Assembly: GCF_003731765.1 (NCBI RefSeq)
Contig: NZ_MOAL01000004.1
Coordinates: 2,108,001-2,172,000 of the forward strand
Direction: 5' to 3'
DNA from: Pseudomonas chlororaphis
GTDB lineage: Bacteria; Pseudomonadota; Gammaproteobacteria; Pseudomonadales; Pseudomonadaceae
Length of the DNA: 64,000 bases
The first letter of the stretch is position 1; each line of letters begins with the position of its first letter. The position numbers and the translations under genes were made by a program. This document shows, one piece after another, positions 1 through 8,166 of the stretch. Under the pieces are notes generated by a model. The model was not told where the DNA came from, made no database searches, and worked only from the letters and a program-made list of their open reading frames with translations.

Positions 1-1
1 G

Positions 2-796
2 ATTTACCGCTGCGACCTGAACCTGATGATCTCCGAGTTCGAAATCCAGCTGCTGGAGCAACAGTTCAAGTTGCCCGCGGCCTTGCTGCACTGGTGCCCG
101 CTGATGCTGGACCCGCTGCCACAGACCTTTACCCCTTTTGCCGAACGCGCCCACTTCCTGAGCATCGGTAATTTCCGCCATGCGCCGAACTGGGACGCGG
201 TGCTGTGGATGAAGAACAGTGTGTGGCCGCTGATCCGCCAGCAACTGCCCGGGGCACAACTGCATCTCTATGGTGCCTACACACCGCCCAAGGCCGCGGC
301 GCTGCACAACCCGGCCCAGGGCTTTCACATCATGAACTGGGCCGAAGACGCCCTGCAGGTGATGTCTGCGGCGCGCATCTGCCTGGCACCGCTGCGCTTT
401 GGCGCGGGGATCAAGGGCAAGCTGCTGGACGCCATGCTCTGCGGCACCCCCAGCGTCACCACGCCGATCGGCAGTGAATCCATGTCCCAGGATGGGCTGC
501 CCTGGCCGGGCGCGGTGGCCGAGTCGGCCGGCGACCTGGCGGCCGCGGCAGTGCGCCTGTATCAGGACCAACAGGTGTGGGAACAGGCCCAGACAGATGG
601 CCGGCGGTTGCTTGAGGCGCGCTACCGCCAGCAAGTCCACGGCCCGGCGCTGATCCAGCGCCTGCAAGACTGCCGCCAGCACCTGGAGCAGTTGCGCCGG
701 GACAACTTCACCGGCGCCATGCTGCGACACCACCATCACAAGAGCACCCAATACATGGCGCAATGGATCGAAGCGAAAAACCGCCCCGCCCCATAA
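2..796 (+). CDS. Glycosyltransferase, C-terminal part (5' end outside window)
   Basis: The frame is open from the first bases, so this is the last ~264 residues of a longer protein. The stretch LAPLRFGAGIKGKLLDAM followed by CGTPSVTTPIGSE is the donor-sugar binding signature of GT-B fold (GT1/GT4-like) glycosyltransferases. This type transfers a sugar from a nucleotide-sugar to a surface polysaccharide or similar acceptor in the cytoplasm; the acceptor cannot be told from this fragment. The tail after that domain (…MLRHHHHKSTQYMAQWIEAK) is basic and His-rich. A small GC hairpin and then REP repeats follow, so the transcript probably ends here. Confidence 0.8.
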   Translation: MYRCDLNLMISEFEIQLLEQQFKLPAALLHWCPLMLDPLPQTFTPFAERAHFLSIGNFRHAPNWDAVLWMKNSVWPLIRQQLPGAQLHLYGAYTPPKAAALHNPAQGFHIMNWAEDALQVMSAARICLAPLRFGAGIKGKLLDAMLCGTPSVTTPIGSESMSQDGLPWPGAVAESAGDLAAAAVRLYQDQQVWEQAQTDGRRLLEARYRQQVHGPALIQRLQDCRQHLEQLRRDNFTGAMLRHHHHKSTQYMAQWIEAKNRPAP

Positions 797-813
797 CCCC
801 CGCTCCTACGGGG
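797..813 (+). terminator. Weak hairpin after the glycosyltransferase gene
   Basis: CCCCG-CTCCTAC-GGGG can form a short stem directly behind the stop codon. It has no T-run, so a terminator role is only suggested. Confidence 0.25.
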
Positions 814-832
814 CGAGACACGCAAACGCCAT

Positions 833-1019
833 GTAGGAACCGGCTTGCCGGCGAAGAGGCCCACAAGCCTTGCATCGCTCTCGAAGACGCCTTCGCTGGC
901 AAGCCAGCTGCTACGGGGCAGACAGACGAATTCCATGTAGGAGCCGGCTCGCCGGCGAAGAGGCCCACAAGCCTTGCATCGCCCTCGAAGACGCCTTCGC
1001 TGGCAAGCCAGCTCCTACT
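833..1019. repeat. Two REPIN-type inverted repeat pairs
   Basis: Two successive units each have a REP in one orientation (GTAGGAACCGGCTTGCC, GTAGGAGCCGGCTCGCC) and then an inverted REP (GGCAAGCCAGCTGCTAC, GGCAAGCCAGCTCCTAC). The segments between the paired REPs are nearly identical (GGCGAAGAGGCCCACAAGCC…). The pair fills the gap between the glycosyltransferase and the AraC gene. Such elements are typical of the P. fluorescens group and are mobilised by RAYT transposases elsewhere in the genome. Confidence 0.85.
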
Positions 1020-1080
1020 GGTGCATGGGCGGGGCACGAGGCATTATCAGCGGGGCCAACAACAAGAACAGACCCGCACC

Positions 1081-1986
1081 ATGAGTCGAACCGGCAAGAT
1101 CACTGACCCCTCCTACGAGTTGATGGACGACCACAACGGCCTGTCGATCATCTATCGCCAACACGGCTTTCCCTGCCCGTTGGTGCGCTGGCACTTCCAT
1201 AAGGAATACGAACTGCACCTGATCGTCGCCAGCTCGGGCAAGGTGTTTATTGGCGACTACATCGGCAACTTCTACCCCCAGACCCTGTTCCTCACCGGCC
1301 CCAACCTGCCCCACAACTGGATCAGCCAGGTGGCCGAGGATGAAGTGGTGCCCAAGCGCGACATGCTGGTGAACTTCACCGACGAGCTGTTCGACAGCGG
1401 TGCGCAAGTCTTTGCCGAACTGAAGAACCTCGTGCCGCTGCTGGAACGCGCCCAATACGGCATCGAGTTCCGCTGCCCGCGCACCATCGCCCAGGCCATG
1501 CCGCTGATGCAGCGCATTGCCGAATCCAGCGGCGTGACCCGCCTTGGGCACTTTTTCATCCTGCTGGAGTTGTTGGCGAGCTGCGATGACTACCAGTTGC
1601 TGTCCGGGGCGACCACCGCGCAACTGTCCGACGACCACAACGTCGACCGCACCAACCGCGCGGTGGACTACATCTTTGCCCACTACGCCCGGGAACTGCC
1701 CCTGGAAGAAGTGGCCGATTACCTGGGCATGAAACCCACCTACTTTTCCCGGGTGTTCAAGCAGGCCACGGGGCGTTGTTTTATCGAATTCGTCAATCGC
1801 CTGCGAATCAGCAAATCCTGCGAACTGCTGGCCGACGGCGACAAGCCGGTGACGGATGTGTGCTTCGAGTCGGGCTTCAACAACATTTCCAACTTCAATC
1901 GGCGCTTCCAGCAACTCAAAGGCATGACCCCCTCCCACTACCGCCGCCTGGCCGTCCAGCGCCTCACGGAACAAAACCGCGTCTAA
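1081..1986 (+). CDS. AraC/XylS-family transcriptional regulator
   Basis: A 301-residue protein. The first ~110 residues look like a cupin sensor domain (VRWHFHKEYELHLI…, FYPQTLFLTGPNLPHNW). The last ~100 residues hold the two helix-turn-helix units of the family (YLGMKPTYFSRVFKQATG… and VCFESGFNNISNFNRRFQQ…MTPSHYRR). The frame runs upstream through the repeats to 763. I chose the ATG at 1081 because the cupin domain begins just after it and the upstream part is REP-derived. The ligand is probably a sugar or sugar alcohol by family resemblance. No matching catabolic operon is adjacent, so the target is unknown. Confidence 0.85.
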   Translation: MSRTGKITDPSYELMDDHNGLSIIYRQHGFPCPLVRWHFHKEYELHLIVASSGKVFIGDYIGNFYPQTLFLTGPNLPHNWISQVAEDEVVPKRDMLVNFTDELFDSGAQVFAELKNLVPLLERAQYGIEFRCPRTIAQAMPLMQRIAESSGVTRLGHFFILLELLASCDDYQLLSGATTAQLSDDHNVDRTNRAVDYIFAHYARELPLEEVADYLGMKPTYFSRVFKQATGRCFIEFVNRLRISKSCELLADGDKPVTDVCFESGFNNISNFNRRFQQLKGMTPSHYRRLAVQRLTEQNRV

Positions 1987-1993
1987 CCCCGCC

Positions 1994-2287
1994 TGTAGGC
2001 GCTGGCTTGCCAGCGATGGCGTCCTCAAAGCCCAGCACAAGGGGCGAAGCCCAAATCGCCGGCAAGCCGGCTCCTACAAAAAAACATGCTCGCACCGCCC
2101 CTGTAGGAGCTGGCTTGCCAGCGATAGCGTCCTCAAGCCCACCATAAGACTCGAAGCCCCATCGCCGGCAAGCCGGCTCCTACAAAAAACATGCCCGCAC
2201 CGCCCCTGTAGGAGCTGGCTTGCCAGCGATAGCGTCCTCAAGCCCAGCACAAGGCTCGAAGCCCATCGCCGGCAAGCCGGCTCCTAC
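1994..2287. repeat. Three tandem REPIN units
   Basis: Three units begin with GTAGG at 1994, 2103 and 2208. Each pairs GTAGGMGCTGGCTTGCCAGCG with an inverted GCCGGCAAGCCGGCTCCTAC. The linkers contain variants of GCGTCCTCAAGCCCAGCACAAGGC. They fill most of the gap between the AraC gene and the iron operon. The last ~130 bases before efeU hold the iron-operon promoter and a Fur-like site. Confidence 0.85.
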
Positions 2288-2360
2288 GGGTTTGCGGTGG
2301 GTGTTGGGGTAAATAAAACCCGTTCAGCTTTCGTTCAGCGAATGTCAATAATATCCATTT

Positions 2361-2379
2361 GGCAATGAGTATCATTATG
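2361..2379 (+). promoter_or_regulatory. Fur-box-like operator upstream of efeU
   Basis: GGCAATGAGTATCATTATG matches the Fur consensus GATAATGATAATCATTATC at most of the core positions (AATGA..ATCATTA). It lies about 40-60 bases before the efeU start. Iron-responsive repression by Fur is the expected control for this operon family; the site itself is a visual match only. Confidence 0.6.
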
Positions 2380-2419
2380 TTACAACTTAGCACCCTATCT
2401 ATCTGCCTAGCGGTGCTGA

Positions 2420-3268
2420 ATGCTCGTTCCCTTTCTGATCATGCTGCGCGAGGGCATTGAAGCCGCGCTTATCGTTGGCATCATCGCCAGTTACCTGCAA
2501 CAGACCGGCCGCGGCCAATGGATGCCGGCGGTGTGGATCGGTGTATTTCTCGCAGCAGCCCTGGCGCTGCTGGTGGGGGGCGGCCTGGAGCTGATGAGCG
2601 CGGAGTTCCCGCAGAAGCAGCAGGAATTGTTCGAAGGCCTGGTGGGTCTGGTGGCGGTGGCGATTCTCAGCTCCATGGTGTTCTGGATGCGCAAGGTGGC
2701 GCGCTCCATCAAGCACTCCCTGCAGGCGTCCCTCGACCAGGCCCTGACCGGTTCGAAACACCAGGTCACGGCGCTGATCGCCATGGTGTTCTTCGCCGTC
2801 GCCCGGGAAGGCCTGGAAACCGTGTTCTTCCTGCTGGCGGTGTTCCAGCAGAGCGAAGGCCCGGCCGCCCCCATCGGCGCCCTCCTCGGCTTGGTGCTGG
2901 CCATCGTTGTCGGTTTCCTGATCTACAGCGGCAGCATGCGCCTCAACCTGGGGGCCTTTTTCCGCTGGACCGGGCTGTTCATCCTGGTGGTGGCCGCCGG
3001 CATCCTTGCCAACTCGGTGCAAGCCCTGCATGAAGCCGGGGTGTGGAACCACTTGCAGACCGTGCTTTTCGACTTCAGCGCCAGCCTGCCCATGGACGGC
3101 CCGCTGGGCTCGGTCCTGGCCGGCATGTTCGGTTACCAGGACGCGCCCACCGTCAGCACCCTCGGTGCCTATGTGCTGTACCTGGCGGTGACCCTAGTGC
3201 TGTTCTTCCTGCCCAGCCGGCCCGCCGCCCAGGCCGCCGGCCCATCGTCTTCCGTTTCCAGTCAGTAA
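2420..3268 (+). CDS. efeU: FTR1/EfeU-family iron permease
   Basis: A 282-residue integral membrane protein with about seven hydrophobic segments. It carries the two REXXE iron-binding motifs of the Ftr1/EfeU family: REGIE at residues ~10-14 and REGLE near residue 133. It is the inner-membrane channel of an Efe-type iron uptake system and works with the peroxidase and imelysin-domain proteins encoded just downstream. Only 8 bases separate it from efeO, so the genes are co-transcribed. The Fur-like box upstream indicates induction under iron limitation. Confidence 0.93.
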   Translation: MLVPFLIMLREGIEAALIVGIIASYLQQTGRGQWMPAVWIGVFLAAALALLVGGGLELMSAEFPQKQQELFEGLVGLVAVAILSSMVFWMRKVARSIKHSLQASLDQALTGSKHQVTALIAMVFFAVAREGLETVFFLLAVFQQSEGPAAPIGALLGLVLAIVVGFLIYSGSMRLNLGAFFRWTGLFILVVAAGILANSVQALHEAGVWNHLQTVLFDFSASLPMDGPLGSVLAGMFGYQDAPTVSTLGAYVLYLAVTLVLFFLPSRPAAQAAGPSSSVSSQ

Positions 3269-3276
3269 GGCTCCCC

Positions 3277-4476
3277 ATGACCCAGCAAGCCTCACCCCAG
3301 GCCTCGCCACCCCGCGCTCTGCGCTGGGCGCTAGCCGGTTCGGTGATCGTGATGATCGCCGCCGGCGGGCTGTTCTATTACGCCTCGCAACTGGCCGCCA
3401 GCAAACGCCAGGCCCACACCGGTGAAATCACCGTGACCATCCACCCCCACAGCTGCGAACCGAATGCCCTGACCGTACCCGCCGGCCACGCCAGCTTCCG
3501 CATCGTCAACCGTTCCCAGCGTGCGGTGGAGTGGGAAATTCTCGACGGCGTGCTGGTGGTCGAGGAGCGGGAAAACATCGCCCCCGGGCTGAGCCAGGTG
3601 ATCAACGCCAACCTGCAACCCGGCGACTACGCCATCACCTGCGGCCTGTTGAGCAACCCGCGAGGCACCTTGAAAGTCACGCCCACTGCCGAGTCCGACG
3701 CCCAAGCCAAGGCGCGGCCGTCGATGGTGGCCTTTATTGGCCCGCTGTCGGAGTTCCGGGTTTACCTGAGCAGCCAGAGCACCGCCCTGATCAAGGCCGT
3801 GGCCGCCCTGCAACAGGCCATCGCGGCCGGCGACCTGCAGCAGGCCCAGGCGCTTTACCTGCCGGCTCGCGTCGCCTACCAGCACGTGGCGCCTGCTGCC
3901 CAGCGCCTGGCCGAGCTGGACAACGCCATCAACGCCCGCGCCGACTATTTCGAGCAGCGCGAACAGGACCCGGCCTTCAGCGGTTTCCATCGCCTGGAGT
4001 ACGCCCTGTTCCAGCAACGCGACCTGAACGGCCTGACGCCGCTGGCCCAGCGCCTGCTGACGGATGTCACCACCCTCAAGACCCAGTTGCTGGCCCAGTC
4101 GTTGCCGCCCGAGCAGTTGGTCAATGTGGTGTCCCGCAGCCTGCGCAGCATCGCCGAGGTACGTGCCGGGAGCGGTGAAGAAGAGCGTTACAGCCACATC
4201 GACCTCAACGGCTTTGCCGCCAACCTGGACACCACGCGCAAGGTCATCGACCTGTTGCGCCCATTGCTGGCCAAGTCCGCTGCCGAGCTTTTGCCCCAGG
4301 TCGACGCCGCCATCGGCGCCCTGGATACCCAACTACAGAGCCTGCGCGATGCCAATGGCTACCTGTCGTACGACCGCGTCAGCAGCCCGCAGCGCCAACA
4401 GATTGCCCAACAGGCCAAGGCCCTGGCCGATGCACTGGTTGGAATCGATCCCGCCCTTGGCCTGTCCGGCCTTTAA
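3277..4476 (+). CDS. efeO: Iron uptake protein EfeO (cupredoxin plus imelysin/M75)
   Basis: 399 residues. A single N-terminal hydrophobic segment (WALAGSVIVMIAAGGLFYYA, residues ~18-37) is followed by a cupredoxin-like domain (to ~residue 130) with HPHSCEP…, then an imelysin/peptidase-M75 domain with the metal-site motif GFHRLEYALF. The N-terminus looks like an uncleaved anchor more than a signal peptide, because no AxA cleavage site follows. It is the periplasmic iron-binding partner that feeds EfeU. The start at 3277 was chosen because it follows efeU by 8 bases; the longer frame from 3043 overlaps efeU. Confidence 0.9.
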   Translation: MTQQASPQASPPRALRWALAGSVIVMIAAGGLFYYASQLAASKRQAHTGEITVTIHPHSCEPNALTVPAGHASFRIVNRSQRAVEWEILDGVLVVEERENIAPGLSQVINANLQPGDYAITCGLLSNPRGTLKVTPTAESDAQAKARPSMVAFIGPLSEFRVYLSSQSTALIKAVAALQQAIAAGDLQQAQALYLPARVAYQHVAPAAQRLAELDNAINARADYFEQREQDPAFSGFHRLEYALFQQRDLNGLTPLAQRLLTDVTTLKTQLLAQSLPPEQLVNVVSRSLRSIAEVRAGSGEEERYSHIDLNGFAANLDTTRKVIDLLRPLLAKSAAELLPQVDAAIGALDTQLQSLRDANGYLSYDRVSSPQRQQIAQQAKALADALVGIDPALGLSGL

Positions 4477-4494
4477 GCAGAAGACCCACGTTAA

Positions 4495-5805
4495 ATGAAC
4501 GACTCAGATCAATCCTCACCGAGCTTCAATCCACAACGTCGTCGCGTGCTGCTGGGCATGGGCGCCGCCGGCGTCGCCCTGGCCGGATCAGCCCTGAGCG
4601 GCCCGGCCCTGGCCGCCCCCCAGGCCCAGGTCACGGAGGCACCCAGCAGCGACAAGACCCAGGAACGCAATGACTTCCACGGCCAGCACCAAAGCGGCAT
4701 CGTCACCCCGCGCCCGGCCTCGGGCATGCTGGTGTCCTTCGATGTGCTGGCCAGCGACCGCGACGACCTGGAGCGCCTGTTCCGCACCCTCAACGAGCGC
4801 ATCGCCTTCCTCATGACCGGCGGCCCGGTGCCTCAGGTCGACCCCAAGCTGCCGCCCGTGGATTCGGGCATCCTCGGCCCGGTGGTGACCCCGGACAACC
4901 TGACCATCACCGTGTCAGTGGGCGAGTCGCTGTTCGACGAGCGCTTCGGCCTGGCATCCGCCAAACCCAAGCGCCTGACGCGCATGGTGGGGTTCCCCAA
5001 TGACGCCCTTGAAGCCGATTGCTGCCACGGCGACCTGAGCCTGCAGTTCTGCGCCAACACCGCCGACAGCAACATCCACGCCCTGCGCGACATCGTAAAA
5101 AACCTTCCGGACCTGCTGCTGGTGCGCTGGAAGCAGGAAGGCAGCGTACCGCCCCAGGCGCCGACCCAACCCGGGCAACCGGCCCAGAGCGCACGCAACT
5201 TCCTGGGCTTTCGCGATGGCTCGGCCAACCCCGACTCCAACGACCGCCAGGCCATGGAGCAGATCGTCTGGGTCCAGCCCGGCAGCGACGAGCCGGCCTG
5301 GGCCGCCCATGGCAGCTACCAGGCGGTGCGGATCATCCGCAACTTCGTCGAACGCTGGGACCGCACGCCGCTGCAGGAACAGGAAAGCATCATCGGCCGG
5401 GTCAAGACCACCGGCGCGCCCATGGACGGCCACCAGGAACACCAGGTGCCGGACTACGCCAAGGACCCCCACGGCAAGCTGACCAAGCTCGACGCCCACA
5501 TCCGCCTGGCCAACCCGCGCACTGCCGCGACCCAGGCCAACCTGATCCTGCGTCGGCCGTTCAACTACTCCAACGGGGTCAACAAGAACGGCCAACTGGA
5601 CATGGGCCTGCTGTTTATCTGCTACCAGGCCGACCTGGAAAAAGGCTTTATCACCGTGCAGACCCGCCTCAACGGTGAGCCGCTGGAGGAATACCTCAAG
5701 CCGGTGGGCGGCGGTTACTTCTTTACCTTGCCGGGGGTCACCGGTGGCCAGGACTTCATTGGCCGTTCGCTGCTCGATGCCACACACCCCAGAACCACTG
5801 CCTGA
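4495..5805 (+). CDS. efeB: Deferrochelatase/DyP-type haem peroxidase EfeB
   Basis: 436 residues with a twin-arginine signal (NPQRRRVLLG, then a hydrophobic stretch ending ALA), so the folded haem protein is exported by Tat. The DyP signature GFRDG (catalytic Asp) is in NFLGFRDGSANP. The proximal haem-ligand motif DAHIRLANPR lies near residue 330, as in E. coli EfeB. The enzyme oxidises ferrous iron for uptake through EfeU, and release of iron from haem has been claimed for the family. It is third in the operon, 18 bases after efeO. Confidence 0.92.
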   Translation: MNDSDQSSPSFNPQRRRVLLGMGAAGVALAGSALSGPALAAPQAQVTEAPSSDKTQERNDFHGQHQSGIVTPRPASGMLVSFDVLASDRDDLERLFRTLNERIAFLMTGGPVPQVDPKLPPVDSGILGPVVTPDNLTITVSVGESLFDERFGLASAKPKRLTRMVGFPNDALEADCCHGDLSLQFCANTADSNIHALRDIVKNLPDLLLVRWKQEGSVPPQAPTQPGQPAQSARNFLGFRDGSANPDSNDRQAMEQIVWVQPGSDEPAWAAHGSYQAVRIIRNFVERWDRTPLQEQESIIGRVKTTGAPMDGHQEHQVPDYAKDPHGKLTKLDAHIRLANPRTAATQANLILRRPFNYSNGVNKNGQLDMGLLFICYQADLEKGFITVQTRLNGEPLEEYLKPVGGGYFFTLPGVTGGQDFIGRSLLDATHPRTTA

Positions 5806-5831
5806 CACCACAACCCCCACGGAAAAGCCCC

Positions 5832-6656
5832 ATGAAAAAGTCGCCTCTCGCTGTGTTGCTGACCCTTGGCCTGCTCCAGGCTCCCCTTTCGGCCTTCGCC
5901 GCCACCGCCCCCCTGGAGCTGGTGGGGCCGATCTCGGACTACAAGATCTACGTGACCGAGCAGCTCGATGAGCTGGCCAGCCACACCCAACAGTTCACCG
6001 ACGCAGTGAAGAAAGGCGACCTGGCCACCGCCAAGAAGCTCTACGCGCCGACCCGGGTCTACTACGAGTCGATCGAGCCGATCGCCGAACTGTTCAGTGA
6101 CCTCGACGCCTCCATCGACTCCCGGGTCGACGACCATGAAAAAGGCGTCAAGGCCGAAGATTTCACCGGTTTCCACCGCATCGAGTACTCGCTGTTCTCG
6201 GAAAACACCACCCAAGGCCTGGGCGCCCTGGCCGATGGCCTGGATAAGGACGTCAAGGACCTGCAGGCCCGCGTGGCCGGCCTGACCTTCCCGCCGGAAA
6301 AAGTCGTGGGCGGCGCCGCAGCCCTGCTGGAAGAAGTCGCCGCCACCAAGATCTCCGGTGAAGAAGACCGCTACAGCCACACCGACCTGTATGACTTCCA
6401 GGGCAACATCGACGGGGCGAAGAAAATCGTCGACCTGTTCCGTCCGCAGATCGAGAAGCAGGACAAAGCCTTTGTCGCCAAGGTGGACAAGAACTTCGCC
6501 ACGGTGAACACCATCCTGGCCAAGTACAAGACCGCCGACGGCGGCTTCCAGACCTACGACAAGGTCAAGGACAAAGATCGCAAAGCCCTGGTAGGCCCGG
6601 TCAACACCCTGGCTGAAGACCTCTCCACACTGCGCGGCAAGCTCGGCCTGAACTGA
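5832..6656 (+). CDS. efeM: Second imelysin/M75 protein (EfeM-type)
   Basis: 274 residues. It has a cleavable signal peptide (MKKSPLAVLLTLGLLQAPLSAFA) and then only the imelysin/M75 domain with GFHRIEYSLF; there is no cupredoxin domain. It matches the stand-alone EfeM class of periplasmic iron-binding proteins and is clearly related to the C-terminal half of the EfeO encoded two genes upstream (shared …GEEDRYSHTDL…, LVGPISDYKIY… / FIGPLSEFRVY…). The operon therefore has two imelysin proteins flanking the peroxidase. A strong hairpin follows. Confidence 0.88.
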   Translation: MKKSPLAVLLTLGLLQAPLSAFAATAPLELVGPISDYKIYVTEQLDELASHTQQFTDAVKKGDLATAKKLYAPTRVYYESIEPIAELFSDLDASIDSRVDDHEKGVKAEDFTGFHRIEYSLFSENTTQGLGALADGLDKDVKDLQARVAGLTFPPEKVVGGAAALLEEVAATKISGEEDRYSHTDLYDFQGNIDGAKKIVDLFRPQIEKQDKAFVAKVDKNFATVNTILAKYKTADGGFQTYDKVKDKDRKALVGPVNTLAEDLSTLRGKLGLN

Positions 6657-6682
6657 CCCCGCAGCGCAACACCTGGCTAGCT

Positions 6683-6733
6683 GGCCCGGCAGCTCCTGAC
6701 CCAACGACCGCGTTGTGCTGGAGCTGCCGGGCC
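6683..6733 (+). terminator. Strong hairpin closing the efe operon
   Basis: GGCCCGGCAGCTCC (6683-6696) and its exact reverse complement GGAGCTGCCGGGCC (6720-6733) form a 14-bp perfect stem with a 23-base loop. It lies 27 bases after the efeM stop. No T-run follows, so it may act as an mRNA 3' stabiliser or a factor-dependent terminator. Confidence 0.5.
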
Positions 6734-6899
6734 GCTATCGAGCCCTGGCTCGCCTCACACAAGCCCTCATACAACCCTTCACACTCCCAGGCCCCCCGAG
6801 CTCACCCGACTGAGCTACTATCACCGACGCTAATAAACCTGGGCCGCCCTTCGTTCCCTCTATAACGTCGGGATATCCCGCCTGTCATGGAAGATCCAT

Positions 6900-8123
6900 A
6901 TGCCCAGTTCAACGGCCACCACCACTCAGCCGCTGACCGCCCCGCCGTTCAAACTCTACCCACTGATGGCCGCCTACATGGCCTGCACCATGGCCTTAAT
7001 GGCCTTCGTCTCGATGATCGGCCCTATTTCCCGGGTGCTAGGCCTGGCGACCTGGCAAGCCGGCGCCGCGGTCACCGTATCGGGGATGATCTGGGTTTTG
7101 TTGGCCCGCCCCTGGGGCCGGGCCAGCGACCGCTTCGGCCGCCGCCGAGTGCTGCTGGTTGGCACCGCGGGCTTCACCCTGGCCTATTGGGCACTCTGTG
7201 TGTTTATCGACTTGTCCCTGCAATGGCTGCCCAGTGTGGCGCTGTCCTTTATTGGCATCATGCTCGGGCGCGGCCTGGTGGGCGTGTTCTATGCGGCGGT
7301 GCCGGTGGGCGGTTTCGCCCTGATTGCCGATAACGTCGTACCCCAACACCGGGCCCGGGCCATGGCCACCCTGGGCGCCGCCAACGCCTGCGGCCTGGTC
7401 CTGGGGCCGGCAATCGCCGCGCTGCTGGCGCGCTACAGCATGAGCCTGCCGTTCTACGCCATGGCCATCCTGCCGTTGCTGGCCTTTGTTGTGCTGTGGT
7501 TCAAGCTGCCCCAGCAAGAGTTGCACCTGAGGCAACCGCCGCAAGCGGTGCGCCTGGGCGATCCGCGCCTGCGCCGGCCGATGACCGTGGCCTTTGTCGC
7601 CATGCTGTGCGTGTCCATCGCCCAGATCACCGTCAGCTTCTATGCCCTGGACCGCCTGGGCATGGGCCCCGCCGAAGCCGCGCAAACCGCAGGCATCGCC
7701 CTGACCATGGTCGGTGTGGCACTGATTTGCGCACAACTGGTGGTGCGCAAGCTGGAATGGCCGCCGCTGCGCATGATCCGCGTCGGCGCCCTGGTGGCCG
7801 CCAGCGGTTATGCCGGGAGCATCCTCGCAGACCAGGCCTGGGGCCTGTGGCTGGCGTTCTTTGTTTCGGCGGCGGGCATGGGCGGTATCTTCCCGTCCTT
7901 CTCGGCCCTGGCGGCCAACGCTGTGGAAGCCTCGGAGCAAGGGGCGACTGCCGGCTCCATCGGCGCCGCCCAAGGCCTGGGCACAGTGATTGGCCCACTG
8001 GCCGGGACCCTGATCTACGCCATCGAACCGCGCCTGCCCTACCTGATCGCCGCCGTGCTGCTGTTGCTGGTGGCGGCCTGGCCAATCCCCCAGGACACCC
8101 CCCAGCCAAAGGTCAACGGATGA
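6900..8123 (+). CDS. MFS transporter
   Basis: 407 residues with about 12 hydrophobic segments and the MFS loop 2-3 signature GRASDRFGRRRVL (residues ~73-85). The sequence resembles drug:H+ antiporter (12-TM) exporters, for example GMGGIFPSFSALAANAV in the second half. Substrate not known. The ATG at 6900 follows ATGGAAGATCCAT, and the protein starts directly with family-like sequence. It stands alone between the efe operon and pssA (opposite strand), and it ends in a bidirectional terminator. Confidence 0.85.
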   Translation: MPSSTATTTQPLTAPPFKLYPLMAAYMACTMALMAFVSMIGPISRVLGLATWQAGAAVTVSGMIWVLLARPWGRASDRFGRRRVLLVGTAGFTLAYWALCVFIDLSLQWLPSVALSFIGIMLGRGLVGVFYAAVPVGGFALIADNVVPQHRARAMATLGAANACGLVLGPAIAALLARYSMSLPFYAMAILPLLAFVVLWFKLPQQELHLRQPPQAVRLGDPRLRRPMTVAFVAMLCVSIAQITVSFYALDRLGMGPAEAAQTAGIALTMVGVALICAQLVVRKLEWPPLRMIRVGALVAASGYAGSILADQAWGLWLAFFVSAAGMGGIFPSFSALAANAVEASEQGATAGSIGAAQGLGTVIGPLAGTLIYAIEPRLPYLIAAVLLLLVAAWPIPQDTPQPKVNG

Positions 8124-8131
8124 CCTGATGC

Positions 8132-8163
8132 AAAAAAAACGGCGCCCTGTGGCGCCGTTTTTT
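8132..8163. terminator. Bidirectional rho-independent terminator
   Basis: ACGGCGCC-CTGT-GGCGCCGT (8139-8158) is flanked by an A8 run on the left and T6 on the right. It serves the MFS gene on the plus strand and pssA on the minus strand. Confidence 0.93.
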
Positions 8164-8166
8164 GTT

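Noticed and set aside
763..1080. Upstream extension of the AraC gene through the REP repeats
   Set aside because: The extension is encoded by REPIN sequence and overlaps the glycosyltransferase; the cupin domain begins just after the ATG at 1081.
1015..2040. Long minus-strand open frame opposite the AraC gene
   Set aside because: It mirrors the high-GC codon pattern of the AraC gene and has no family features.
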